Positions 36,853-46,373 of a stretch of DNA of 64,000 nucleotides are shown here, piece after piece (the stretch's first letter is position 1; each line of letters starts with the position of its first letter). A program made the translations under genes and the position numbers. The notes beneath the pieces are model-generated. The model did not search any database and was not told the origin of the DNA. It saw only the letters and a list, made by a program, of their open reading frames with translations. Origin of the DNA: Quinella sp. 2Q5. GTDB lineage: Bacteria; Bacillota; Negativicutes; Selenomonadales; Selenomonadaceae. The stretch spans positions 1 through 64,000 of the forward strand of contig JADEZQ010000004.1 of NCBI GenBank assembly GCA_015206785.1. The letters run 5' to 3'.

Positions 36853-39800
36853 ATGGAACGCCTGCAACAAATTCAACAGCTGCGGCGGAATTTGGACGAG
36901 ATGCGCGGCTTCGGAGCATCGCTGAAAAAAATTTTCTCCACGGCGGAAACTTTCATCGACGCCGAAAAATTTATGCCAAGTGAACTTTTGAATGACGTCG
37001 GCAAAATTTCCGTCGACTGGGCAAAAGTCTCTGGGCAAACCGTCGATATCTATGGCGAGCTCTTCGAAGACAGACTGCCCGAAAGTTTCGCCGCGGTGGA
37101 AGAGATTTTGTCCGCCGAAGAAAAACGAATCCGTGAAGCCGACGTGACATTCCAAGCGCGAAAATTTTTGATGCTCGTCACCGACGACGCCGACCTGCAA
37201 GAAATTTTGCGCGGATATCAGAACCATCTGCGCGAGCTTTTAACTGCCAATGCAAAGGACGAGCTGACCCCCTACGTCGAATTCGTCAAGGCGGTGCAAG
37301 AACCCGACTTCGGCAAAAAATTTTCGGCGAGCATGCAATTCAGTCACGCGTTCAAGCCGGATTTCATCGGGCGCGGGCTCTTCGAAGGCAAGTTGACCTT
37401 CGGCACCGAAGAAATTTCTGAGCCGCCGCCCATCAGCAAGTTCGCCAAAACTCTTCGGGAGACGGGCGCGCCGTTGACCGCCGAAGACTTTGCTGCATGG
37501 GATAAAATTTCCCGCGTGCAGGAGAATCCACCGCCGAAAGAATTTTCCCCGAAACAGTTCAAGCGCGACTTCGAAGAGCGGATGTTTTTCACGGAAATTG
37601 AGAGCAAGGCGGGCAGCGATCTGGCTGTTGGTTGTTTCCGGGACGATATCGAAAACTGCGACGATTTTCTTGCGCGGCTGAAGGCTCGCCTCGACAGGAA
37701 CTTTGACCGCGTGATTGTCGCGGGGCTCACGCTTGAACACGCAGACAAAATTTTTGACGTGCTGGAAAAGTTTTTGCCACCCGCCGCCGCACAATATCTC
37801 TACGCCTTCGACGACGACGAGTTCTATCGCCGCGACACTCGCGAAAAAATTTCCGCCGACGAGATTTGGATCGTGCCTTCGGAAGAGGACATCGCTGCCC
37901 GAAATATGAACGCATTCAACGAGATCATTCGCAAACTTGTCGACGCCGTCAAAGCGGAGATTTTGTCCGACGTGCGCGATATGCTCCTCGACAAAAAATT
38001 TTATTGCGCGACGGCTTATCTCAAGGCGCAGTCATCAAAACACGACGGCATTGACACGATTTACCGGCAACTGGCATTCGCGCTGAATGATCCGCTCCTA
38101 GACGAAAGCTACAGCAGTGCTTCCGTGTTGAGTCTTGCCGCGCCCGACGACGACGCCTTCAACGAGGCACTGATAACCGCCGCCGCCATACGCGCGCTCT
38201 TCAGCAACGACTTCAACTTCGACCGCGGGCTTGAGGATATCGGCGAACTCGTCAACGATTTTGAGATCGTCCGCACGAACGACGCGCTGGCAAATCTGAT
38301 TGGTGACCTGCAAAATTTCAAGACCGAGACGAACACCGGTGCCGAATTCTACGCCGACAGCCACAGCGATGAAGACGACACCAAAGAAAATTTCGCTCAA
38401 GCCGTCAGCAACGCGCAAGATTATTTCGACCGCTGGTTCGGACAAAAATTCGAAACTACTCATCCCGTCTTCTCGATTATGTGCGAGAATATTTTCGCGC
38501 TCAACGGCGAGCTTGCAAACGTCTTCCGCATGATGTTGAACTCAGATACCTCGATGGACAACATCAGCCGCGTGGAAAGTTTTTTGGAAGAAACTTTCCT
38601 CAAGAGCGGTGCGCCCGTCAACGTGGACAACATCGACACGCGCAAGTTAGATAACTTCATTGACGACAGATGGGCAGCGGCTCACCGGCAAAGATTCCCC
38701 CGCAACGTCGTGAGAGAATTCATCAGAAACAGTGGCCTCCGCAACAACATTGAAAGTAATTTGCGGCGCATGATTAGGATTATGTGCACGTGGGTCGATT
38801 GCGCACGGGAGCTTAGCAAGAGCGGTGCCGACTGGGGCAGGCACAAATTCATCAAGATCCGCCATCGGCTCATAGAAAACGCCCAAATCGCTTGCGAACG
38901 GCTCAACGCCAAACTCATGGCGAAGACTCTTGAAGCGGCGGGCATTACCGTCCTCATAAAGACGCTGGAGGAAATTTGTTGGCGTCTGAAAGGTTCCGCC
39001 GCCGAGCACGATTATTTCTACGTGGGATTTTTGTGCGCGGATTTCGTCATCACCGACGAGAAATGCTTGCCGAACTTGACGCTCAATATTTCCGACGGCA
39101 CCAACGACGGCTTGCCCGAACAGATACTCAAGCACGCGCGGCAGAAAAATCTTCCGACTGCCCGCCAAAGACTCGAATACATCTTCAGCAAGGACGGCAA
39201 CTTCAACTACGGAGCGGCAAAAGTTTTGGACGCCTACCTGCAAGCCACGGGTTCGGGCTCGTTCATCGCCAAAAACGTTTCGGATTTCAGGACGCCCTTG
39301 AAGGCTGGTGCCAACGAAGTCCATGAGCAATGGGATTACTTCCGCGGCGGCGTCCGTCGCGCAAAATTTCACGGACAACTTCAAGATATGCCCGAAGGCA
39401 CCGAGGCGCGCGTCCTACAGATTGGTCGCAACTGCTACGAATATGCTTTGAGCAGCCAGAACTACGGCGTGTTCTTCCGCGTGAAAAAATTTTGGGAGGA
39501 CGAGATTGCTCGCGCCGCCGACAAGACCGCCGAAAGATTTTCCGACAAGTTGCAACGGGCGGCAGAAAATTTCCGACGGACGAACGAAGACTTTGACCCC
39601 CAAGAATTGCAAGAGAGCCTTGACGCTGTTGAAAAGTTCATCGCCGAAAAAATGTTCACCAAGGCAGAGGCATGCATAGACGCGATCAATGACGGCATAC
39701 TCTACAAAAAGACCGACGGCATTCAAGATTACACGCTGGAAAATTTTCTCAACGAACACGACGATTTGTACCAGCGGGTCAAAGACACCGGTCGACATCT

Positions 39801-41571
39801 GAAATATCTGCTTGAACCGCTCAAAAACCGCCACGAGACCCGTTCCAAAAAGCGCGCCTTGTTGATGGAGAACTGGATGCCAAGCGGCAAGCCCGATTCC
39901 GAAACCGGCATGGAAACCTTGCGCAAGCGCGTGCACACTCTTCTGGAATTGCTCGGCTTCGACGTGGAGAGCTTGGAGCCTTCCGGTGCTGACGACATCT
40001 ATTCCATAGCCTACAAGGTCAAGCTCAAGCGTTCGTATCAAATCCAACACAACCACCCGATAGCGGCTTTCGGTTCCGCCGCTCAGTCCGACAGGGGCTT
40101 TCAGGTGGCGTGCATTTGGTTCATCGACAAGACTTCCAAGGACGAGGATCTTCTGTTCCGCTTCAAGGCACTCGACGACAACAATACGCTGGTTCTTTTG
40201 GACCGTGCGCTGTTGAAGGTGGAACGCAGGCGTCTGGATAAAAAGCTCAAGCACGACAAATCCCTGCGGCACGTGTTCGCGGTCATCGACAGGGTGGTTA
40301 TGACGTACCTGGTCAAGCATTATTCCGAACAGATTCGCACGAAACGAATCAACGATGCGCTCATGTCGCTCATCATGCCGTTCAGCCGTTGCCAACCATA
40401 CGTTTGGGATCCGAAGAAACCTTTGCCGCCGGAGATGTTCAAAGGTCGCGAAGACGCAATGGACAAGGTCAAAGACCCCAACGGCGTCAACTTGGTTTAT
40501 GGCGGCCGACAGCTCGGCAAGTCCGCTCTGCTCAAGATGGCTCGCATGGAGCTGGACGGCAACGACAGTCAGCGCGCCATTCTCGTCGAGGTCAAGGACG
40601 AGGACTACCTGCAAGCCGCGTTGAAGGTCAGCCGCGAGCTCATCGACCAAAAGTTTTTCGACGCGACCGACGCCTTTGCCGAAACCGACGATTGGGAAGT
40701 CATCACCCGCGCCATAAAGAACCGCCTTGCCGACGACGCCCGCCCTAGGGTCAAATACTTCCTGCTCATGTTGGACGAGGCTGACACCTTCATCAAAACC
40801 TGCGCCTTGGTCAAGAACAAACCGATTCAAGTCCTGTCGGATCTGCAACAGAACGATTACAACGGCAGCCGCTTCAAGTTCGTCATTGCCGGCACGCACA
40901 ACGTCGTTCGCTTCGACAAGGAGCAATCTCAGCGCGACAACAATATCCTGCCGCTGCTCAAGCACTTCACGATAACGCCGTTCACCCCGCAGGAAGCTCG
41001 CAAACTTCTGGAGGTGCCGTTGAACTGTTTGGGGCTGCGCTTGCCCGACGACGACTTCATCTCGTTGATTGAGGAGACCGCGCTCTATTTCCCGGGGCTG
41101 ATTCAATACTTCTGCGAGAAACTTTTGCTGACGCTGTTCGATTACAGGAACTACGACGAAGATACCCCGCCCTACGTCATAAACAAAAATCTCATCAAAA
41201 AACTTTTGGCGGACAAGGATTTCGTGGATATCGTCAAGGAACGCATCAACATCACCCTACAGCTCGGCGACGACCGATATTACTACGTCATCGCGCTGAT
41301 TCTGGCGTATCTGTATCACACGCTCAAGCCCATTGTCGCGTTTTCCCCGTCGGATATTTTGCAGTGTGCACGCACGGAATTTGACCACCTGTTTGGAAAA
41401 AATTTCCTGCCCGACAACGAAGCCAAGATTGATGCGCTGATGGTGGAGCTGTGCGAGCTGAATATCCTGCGCAAGACTGCCGCGGGCAAGTATCACTTCG
41501 CCAACGACAACATCTGCCAAAACATGGGCACGCCCGACGATATCCTCGAAAAGCTTATCGATTTGGAGTAA
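36853..41571 (+). CDS. Giant P-loop ATPase of unknown function (first gene of a two-gene unit)
   Basis: This 1,572-aa protein has no signal or TM segment. Residues 1-1,150 are mostly helical and unfamiliar, with charged amphipathic stretches. The C-terminal 400 residues hold an AAA/STAND-like ATPase. It is introduced by FKGREDAMDKV (about 1196), with Walker A GGRQLGKSALL (from G1217), Walker B YFLLMLDEADTF (D1308, E1309) and sensor-like KFVIAGTHNVVRF. A winged-helix-like end follows (CELNILRKTAAGKYHFAND). It starts 13 bases after livF behind AGGGGG and is followed after 12 bases by a protein with an HEPN-like motif. Such size and layout recall NTPase sensors of antiphage or toxin systems, but I know no named family for it. 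Confidence 0.75.
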   Translation: MERLQQIQQLRRNLDEMRGFGASLKKIFSTAETFIDAEKFMPSELLNDVGKISVDWAKVSGQTVDIYGELFEDRLPESFAAVEEILSAEEKRIREADVTFQARKFLMLVTDDADLQEILRGYQNHLRELLTANAKDELTPYVEFVKAVQEPDFGKKFSASMQFSHAFKPDFIGRGLFEGKLTFGTEEISEPPPISKFAKTLRETGAPLTAEDFAAWDKISRVQENPPPKEFSPKQFKRDFEERMFFTEIESKAGSDLAVGCFRDDIENCDDFLARLKARLDRNFDRVIVAGLTLEHADKIFDVLEKFLPPAAAQYLYAFDDDEFYRRDTREKISADEIWIVPSEEDIAARNMNAFNEIIRKLVDAVKAEILSDVRDMLLDKKFYCATAYLKAQSSKHDGIDTIYRQLAFALNDPLLDESYSSASVLSLAAPDDDAFNEALITAAAIRALFSNDFNFDRGLEDIGELVNDFEIVRTNDALANLIGDLQNFKTETNTGAEFYADSHSDEDDTKENFAQAVSNAQDYFDRWFGQKFETTHPVFSIMCENIFALNGELANVFRMMLNSDTSMDNISRVESFLEETFLKSGAPVNVDNIDTRKLDNFIDDRWAAAHRQRFPRNVVREFIRNSGLRNNIESNLRRMIRIMCTWVDCARELSKSGADWGRHKFIKIRHRLIENAQIACERLNAKLMAKTLEAAGITVLIKTLEEICWRLKGSAAEHDYFYVGFLCADFVITDEKCLPNLTLNISDGTNDGLPEQILKHARQKNLPTARQRLEYIFSKDGNFNYGAAKVLDAYLQATGSGSFIAKNVSDFRTPLKAGANEVHEQWDYFRGGVRRAKFHGQLQDMPEGTEARVLQIGRNCYEYALSSQNYGVFFRVKKFWEDEIARAADKTAERFSDKLQRAAENFRRTNEDFDPQELQESLDAVEKFIAEKMFTKAEACIDAINDGILYKKTDGIQDYTLENFLNEHDDLYQRVKDTGRHLKYLLEPLKNRHETRSKKRALLMENWMPSGKPDSETGMETLRKRVHTLLELLGFDVESLEPSGADDIYSIAYKVKLKRSYQIQHNHPIAAFGSAAQSDRGFQVACIWFIDKTSKDEDLLFRFKALDDNNTLVLLDRALLKVERRRLDKKLKHDKSLRHVFAVIDRVVMTYLVKHYSEQIRTKRINDALMSLIMPFSRCQPYVWDPKKPLPPEMFKGREDAMDKVKDPNGVNLVYGGRQLGKSALLKMARMELDGNDSQRAILVEVKDEDYLQAALKVSRELIDQKFFDATDAFAETDDWEVITRAIKNRLADDARPRVKYFLLMLDEADTFIKTCALVKNKPIQVLSDLQQNDYNGSRFKFVIAGTHNVVRFDKEQSQRDNNILPLLKHFTITPFTPQEARKLLEVPLNCLGLRLPDDDFISLIEETALYFPGLIQYFCEKLLLTLFDYRNYDEDTPPYVINKNLIKKLLADKDFVDIVKERINITLQLGDDRYYYVIALILAYLYHTLKPIVAFSPSDILQCARTEFDHLFGKNFLPDNEAKIDALMVELCELNILRKTAAGKYHFANDNICQNMGTPDDILEKLIDLE

Positions 41572-41583
41572 GGGGGCGGGACA

Positions 41584-42645
41584 ATGCATAACATCTGGTG
41601 GGGAAAGACCGACGGTCCGCGCAGATTTTTGGAACGGGCGGCTGAATTTTTGTCGAATGGTTGCTCTGTCGTCTTGTGCCTGCCGAAAGATTTGCCGTGG
41701 CGACAGACAATGCGCGAGACCCTGTACAAGTTGCTGGACGAAAAATTTTCACCGCCGCGCGAGATTGTCGAGGTCGACGCCCAAGAAATTCCCAGGACGC
41801 CGCCCAAATACGTTATGCAGGAGTTTTGCGCCAACAAGGCGGGCTTTCACCCCTATGGCGACAAAGCTCACGCGGAGTTTCTGGCGGACAAGGCGGACGA
41901 AGGCATTTCCCTCAACGATACGTGTCTTTGGGTTCGTGACGCCGCAAACGAGCCGGGCAGTCAGTGGTTTCGGTTCGTGGCGGATTATCACGGCTTCCTG
42001 GGCGAAAGGCGCGGTGGAGTTTTCCTGCTGGAGGTCAATGCGAATTTTGATGGCAGGGCTTGCGACGGCGTCAAAATTCTTTCCTTCGACGGGGAGATTG
42101 GCGACTACGACTACTTCGCGTTCAACATTCTGCTGGCGGCGGAGAGCAGCAACGATACAAAGCTGATGAAGCAGTATCTTGCCGAGTTGGTGACGGGCTT
42201 GACCGGATGCAACGCTGAACTTGCCGCCGCGTGCATGGAGCGCAGGGACGAATTGCTTGCCGAGCCGCGCGCCGTCTTCCGAAAAATTTTGGCGCAAGGA
42301 GACTTTGCCGCCGCAACCGACGACGACATTGACCAACCGATTTGGGTGGCGCAGATGAAGCTGATCTTCCCGCTGGTTGAAAGTTTCCGCCGCAGGGTCT
42401 TGCTGAAAAAATATTTCCGCCCGATAGCCGCCGCCCTGCCGTGCTATTCAAGCTGGGGAGAACGAATCGAGACACCCGAACAAGCCGAGCTTGGCGTCCT
42501 CGTTCATCTGGTGAAGCTGCGAAAATTGTGGTTCGATAAGCCGGACTGGGACGAGCTGCTTTATTATCGCGACCTGCGCAACCGATTGGCTCATCTGGAA
42601 ATTTTGCCGTTGGAGGAAGTGCGGCGGGTCTTTGAGAAATCTTGA
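41584..42645 (+). CDS. Unknown protein with C-terminal HEPN-like RNxxxH motif (second gene of the unit)
   Basis: This 353-aa protein starts with MHNIWWGKTDGPRRFLERAA and a strand-turn VVLCLPKDLPW; I do not recognise the N-terminal domain. The C-terminus is helical and ends with YYRDLRNRLAHLEILP, where R332, N333 and H337 match the RNxxxH motif of HEPN ribonucleases such as those in abortive-infection proteins. This makes it a candidate effector or substrate-handling subunit for the giant ATPase 12 bases upstream. The motif alone is short, so nuclease activity is inference. The next gene, a CBS-ACT protein, belongs to the host operon. Confidence 0.65.
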   Translation: MHNIWWGKTDGPRRFLERAAEFLSNGCSVVLCLPKDLPWRQTMRETLYKLLDEKFSPPREIVEVDAQEIPRTPPKYVMQEFCANKAGFHPYGDKAHAEFLADKADEGISLNDTCLWVRDAANEPGSQWFRFVADYHGFLGERRGGVFLLEVNANFDGRACDGVKILSFDGEIGDYDYFAFNILLAAESSNDTKLMKQYLAELVTGLTGCNAELAAACMERRDELLAEPRAVFRKILAQGDFAAATDDDIDQPIWVAQMKLIFPLVESFRRRVLLKKYFRPIAAALPCYSSWGERIETPEQAELGVLVHLVKLRKLWFDKPDWDELLYYRDLRNRLAHLEILPLEEVRRVFEKS

Positions 42646-42658
42646 AGGAGGTATTGTA

Positions 42659-43309
42659 ATGTTCGTGGCAAGCAGAATGACGCGGCACCCCGTGTCTGTG
42701 ACGAGCGATGCGACGATTCAGCAGGCGGATCGGCTCATGAAGAAGCACAAGTTCCACCGAATGATCGTCGTTGACGACGGAAAGCTCGTGGGTTATTTCA
42801 GCGACCGCGACATCATGCGCGTGGCACCGAGCCCCGCGACGACGCTGTCGAAGTTTGAAATCCGTTCGTTGCTGGACAAAATTTCCGTGCGCGACATCAT
42901 GCACAACAAAGTTATCACCGTCAACGAGGGCGCGACGTTGGAAGAGGCGGCGCTCATCATGTACAACAACAAGGTCGGCGGGCTGCCGGTCGTGTCGGAC
43001 GTCGGCGCGGTCGTCGGCATCATCACGGCGACGGACATCCTCAAAACGTTCATCGAAATGATGGGCTTGCCGGGCGGAAAGACGCGTTTGACTCTCGAAG
43101 TCGACAACAAGGTCGGCGTGATGGCTGACATCACAAAAATTTTCGCGGACAACGGAATCAACATCGACAGCTTCATCACCTGCCGGCAGAGCGATCATCG
43201 TTATGAACTGGTCGTGCGGCTCGACGAGCATGCGGCGGGCTTCGACGACATCAAAAAAATTCTCGACGAGCGCGGCTACAAGGTCGTGCACACCGTCAAG
43301 ATTGGTTAG
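42659..43309 (+). CDS. CBS-domain pair with C-terminal ACT domain (AcuB-like)
   Basis: This 216-aa cytosolic protein has two CBS motifs (residues 1-125; MTRHPVSVTSDATIQQADRL and DIMHNKVITVNEGATLEEAA) and an ACT domain (140-216; LEVDNKVGVMADITKIFADNG). CBS pairs bind adenine nucleotides and ACT domains bind amino acids, so it probably senses energy and amino-acid state. Such proteins often follow liv genes in related bacteria, so it is likely the original neighbour of livF. ATG follows GAAGGAGG. Confidence 0.85.
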   Translation: MFVASRMTRHPVSVTSDATIQQADRLMKKHKFHRMIVVDDGKLVGYFSDRDIMRVAPSPATTLSKFEIRSLLDKISVRDIMHNKVITVNEGATLEEAALIMYNNKVGGLPVVSDVGAVVGIITATDILKTFIEMMGLPGGKTRLTLEVDNKVGVMADITKIFADNGINIDSFITCRQSDHRYELVVRLDEHAAGFDDIKKILDERGYKVVHTVKIG

Positions 43310-43319
43310 GAGTGTTTTT

Positions 43320-44162
43320 ATGCTGAAGAAAATTTTTGCGGTAACGTTGCTTTTGGTGGCGATGCTGACGGTCGGTTGCGGCGGCGAAAAAAAATCCCCG
43401 CCCAAGCCCGAAAAAGTCACCGTCGGCGTTATCACCCACCTGAACGCGAGCGAGGAGGAGTACAACGCGCTGATGCTCAAGCTGGAGAAATCTTACCGCC
43501 CGTCCAAGGCGAACATCAGCATGAACTTCAAGTACTTCAACAACATCAACGAAATGCAGATGGCTCTTGAATCCGGGCAAATCGACATGATCAGCGTCTA
43601 TCAGTGCGTGGCGGATTACATGATCAATCGCAACCCGCAACTGCAGATCCTAAAGAGCGAACGGGTGCTTAGCGATTCATTCTGCTTTGCCGTGCGCGAA
43701 GGCGATTCGATTTTGCGCAACGACCTGAACAGGGCGATTAGTTCCATGATGAGCGACGGCACGCTTGCAAAACTTTCCAAGCAATACATCATCGACCTCA
43801 AGGGCACCGAGGAGCCGCCCGCCGTTGAAATTGAACAAATTCCCGACGCGGACACGGTTAAGGTTGCCGTGACGGGTGACCTGCCGCCGTTCGATTTGGT
43901 TCTGTCTGACGGCAAACCCGCCGGTTTCAGCACGGCAGTTCTCGCGGAAATTTCCAAACGCATCGGCAAGAACATTGAGCTTGTCAACATCGACAGCGAC
44001 GCCCGCGCTTCGGCACTCACGAGCAAAATTGCCGACGTCGTCTTCTGGGTCAGCGTTCCCAAAGACAGCACGCTCGTTCCCGCCAACATCGACACGCCCG
44101 CGGGCATTGCCATCAGCGAACCGTATTACAGCGACAGCATTGTCCACGTGGAAAAGAAATAA
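43320..44162 (+). CDS. Family 3 solute-binding lipoprotein with one and a half binding modules
   Basis: This 280-aa lipoprotein has lipobox TVGC in its signal. Residues 30-170 read like a shortened SBP_bac_3 module that includes a normal C-terminal end (FCFAVREGDSILRNDLNRAI, LAKLSKQYI). Residues 180-280 read like the first lobe of a second module (VAVTGDLPPFDLVLSDGKPAGFS) and end with ISEPYYSDSIVHVEKK, normally a mid-domain motif. It may therefore be a rearranged or partnered binding protein for amino acids. AGGAG overlaps the stop of the CBS-ACT gene. No permease is beside it. Confidence 0.75.
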   Translation: MLKKIFAVTLLLVAMLTVGCGGEKKSPPKPEKVTVGVITHLNASEEEYNALMLKLEKSYRPSKANISMNFKYFNNINEMQMALESGQIDMISVYQCVADYMINRNPQLQILKSERVLSDSFCFAVREGDSILRNDLNRAISSMMSDGTLAKLSKQYIIDLKGTEEPPAVEIEQIPDADTVKVAVTGDLPPFDLVLSDGKPAGFSTAVLAEISKRIGKNIELVNIDSDARASALTSKIADVVFWVSVPKDSTLVPANIDTPAGIAISEPYYSDSIVHVEKK

Positions 44163-44174
44163 CGGAGGCACATC

Positions 44175-45251
44175 ATGCGAAAAAAAATTCTTGCAGCTTT
44201 GACGGCGGGGCTGATTGCTCTGACGTCGTTTGGTACAGTTGACGCGGCGACCCGCGAAGAAGTTGCCGCCATAAACGTAAAGACTGCCGCCGACTTCCAA
44301 TACTGGAACGACGGCTCGCCGACTATGCAGGCGATTGTCGAGTTCGTCGAGGACGTCACCGATCCCAACAGCGCGAACTACATTCCGCCCGAAGACCGCA
44401 TCGCCACCTTCGACATGGACGGGACGTTTTACTGCGAAACCGCGCCGCTGTACTTCCAGGAGATGATGTTCTTCCACCGCGTGTTTGAGGATCCCGATTA
44501 CACCGCGCCGAAGGAAATTGTCGACAAGGCGAAAAAAATTTACCCGAAGGTTTTGGCTAAGCAGAGTCTCACGCCCGCCGAAAGAAAATTTCACTTCGAG
44601 GGGCTCACCAAAGTTTATGCCGGTATGACGCCCGAAGAGTACCGCGCTTACGTCCGCAAGTTCATGGACACCGACGAGATTGGGCTGACGAATTTGAAGC
44701 GCGGCGAGGCTTTCTATCTGCCTATGGTCGAAGTGATTTCGTACCTGACCAACAACGACTTCCGCGTTTACATCGATTCCGCCTGCGGCGCCATGACCAC
44801 GCGCGAACTTATCGACGGCGTCATTCCCGTTGAGTTCGACAGGGTTGTCGCCTCGGACTTCAACTTCACGTCCACGAACATGGGCAAGGAAGATCCCCAC
44901 GATCATTTCTACGACCGCCACAAAGAGAAAATCGTCATCAGCGGCAAGCCACTCATCGACAACGCCAAGACTTTGAAAGTTTTCAGCATCATCAACCACA
45001 TCGGCAAGAAGCCCGTGCTCGCGTTCGGAAATTCGTCGGGCGATAGCGGCATGTTGGAATATACTCTGCAGGACAACAAATATCGCGCGATGAGTTTCTT
45101 CGTCATCTGCGACGACGTTGAGCGTGAGCTCGGCAATCTCAAACGCGCCGCGTCTGACAAGGCTTTGGCTCTCAAGCGCGGCTGGCAACCCATTTCCATG
45201 CACGACGACTTTAAGACCATCTATGGCGACAACGTTCGCCGGACAAAGTAA
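44175..45251 (+). CDS. Exported HAD-superfamily phosphatase (first of a tandem pair)
   Basis: This 358-aa protein has a cleavable signal peptide ending VDA-A near residue 24. HAD motif I is FDMDGTFYCET, and motif IV is LAFGNSSGDSGMLEYT. Motif II is unusual: YIDSACGAM, where the paralogue has YIVSGTDRQ. It is probably a periplasmic phosphomonoesterase of the phosphoserine-phosphatase-like branch. It is about half identical to the next gene by eye, and shares the ending MHDDFKTIYGDNVRR / MRDDFKTIYGDNVRR, so the pair arose by tandem duplication. Confidence 0.85.
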   Translation: MRKKILAALTAGLIALTSFGTVDAATREEVAAINVKTAADFQYWNDGSPTMQAIVEFVEDVTDPNSANYIPPEDRIATFDMDGTFYCETAPLYFQEMMFFHRVFEDPDYTAPKEIVDKAKKIYPKVLAKQSLTPAERKFHFEGLTKVYAGMTPEEYRAYVRKFMDTDEIGLTNLKRGEAFYLPMVEVISYLTNNDFRVYIDSACGAMTTRELIDGVIPVEFDRVVASDFNFTSTNMGKEDPHDHFYDRHKEKIVISGKPLIDNAKTLKVFSIINHIGKKPVLAFGNSSGDSGMLEYTLQDNKYRAMSFFVICDDVERELGNLKRAASDKALALKRGWQPISMHDDFKTIYGDNVRRTK

Positions 45252-45263
45252 CGGAGGTTCATC

Positions 45264-46358
45264 ATGAAGAAAAAATTTGCAGCATTGCTCACGGCAGGAT
45301 TGATTGCTTTGACACCGTTCACTGCGGCCGACGCCGCAACCCGCGACGAAATTGCCGCCATCCAAGTCAAACGCCCCGCCGACTTCAAATACTGGACGAA
45401 GGATTCCGCCGCGCAAAAACAGCTTGTCGAATACGTCCGCGACGTGACCAACCGCCGCAGCAAAAATTTTATCCCCGCTGAAGATCGGATCGTCGTGTTC
45501 GATTGGGACGGGACGCTCGCCGGCGAAACCGCGCCTTGCTATTTCGAGTGGATGATGTACGTTCAACGCGCCCTGCACGACGACAACTTCACCGCCGCGC
45601 CCGAAGACCGAGATTTTGCTCAACAGGTGGAAGACGCCATCAACGGCGACTTCAAAGACCGTGCGCCGACGCTGAAATTTTTGGGCAGCGATTTCGGCAC
45701 GCGTGAAGCAATGTCGCAAGAAAATGTTTTCGCGGGCATGACCTTCGACGAGTACGAGGCTTACGTCAAAAACTTTATGGATCAACCCATCGGTTTGCTG
45801 ACGAACTTGAAGCGCGGCGAGGCTTTCTATCTGCCAATGATTGAAGTTGTCAAATACCTGCAGGCGAACGACTTCAAGGTTTACATCGTCTCCGGCACCG
45901 ACCGCCAGCTCCTGCGAATCACGACAAGCGACCTGCTCAAAATTGATTCGAGCAACTTCATCGGAACGGACGCGCGCTTTCTTACCCGCAACCAAGGCGA
46001 CACCGAAAACTTGAAGTACACCTATAAACGCGGCGACCAACTGATTCGCGGCAAGTTCGTCCACAAAGACCTGCAGATGGTGAAAGTCGACCTTATTGCC
46101 CGCGAGATCGGCAAGCAACCCGTCCTTGCTTTCGGAAACAGCGGCAGCGATACTTCCATGCTCAACTACACAATCGACGGCAACAAATATCGCGCGATGA
46201 GCTTTTTTGTTCTGTGCGACGACGTCAAACGCGAATACGGCAACATTTCCAGGGCGGAAAAATCTCGCAAGCTTGCCGAGACAAACGGTTGGACTACAAT
46301 TTCCATGCGCGACGACTTCAAGACCATCTATGGCGACAACGTCCGCCGCACGGAATAA
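45264..46358 (+). CDS. Exported HAD-superfamily phosphatase (second of a tandem pair)
   Basis: This 364-aa protein has a signal peptide (ALLTAGLIALTPFTAADA). Motif I FDWDGTLAGET has W in place of M, motif II is YIVSGTDRQ, and motif IV is LAFGNSGSDTSMLNYT. Its cap region differs from the first paralogue, so substrate may have diverged. An ACGGAGG site precedes it, 12 bases after the first copy. Confidence 0.85.
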   Translation: MKKKFAALLTAGLIALTPFTAADAATRDEIAAIQVKRPADFKYWTKDSAAQKQLVEYVRDVTNRRSKNFIPAEDRIVVFDWDGTLAGETAPCYFEWMMYVQRALHDDNFTAAPEDRDFAQQVEDAINGDFKDRAPTLKFLGSDFGTREAMSQENVFAGMTFDEYEAYVKNFMDQPIGLLTNLKRGEAFYLPMIEVVKYLQANDFKVYIVSGTDRQLLRITTSDLLKIDSSNFIGTDARFLTRNQGDTENLKYTYKRGDQLIRGKFVHKDLQMVKVDLIAREIGKQPVLAFGNSGSDTSMLNYTIDGNKYRAMSFFVLCDDVKREYGNISRAEKSRKLAETNGWTTISMRDDFKTIYGDNVRRTE

Positions 46359-46373
46359 TTCACGGAGGCTACG

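Noticed and set aside
39415..41106. A 563-codon minus-strand frame
   Set aside because: It is antisense to the Walker motifs of the giant ATPase and lacks a ribosome site; a shadow of codon bias.
36853..42645. A BREX, DISARM or Lamassu locus
   Set aside because: No PglZ, methylase, helicase or SMC-like gene is present, so the known systems do not fit.
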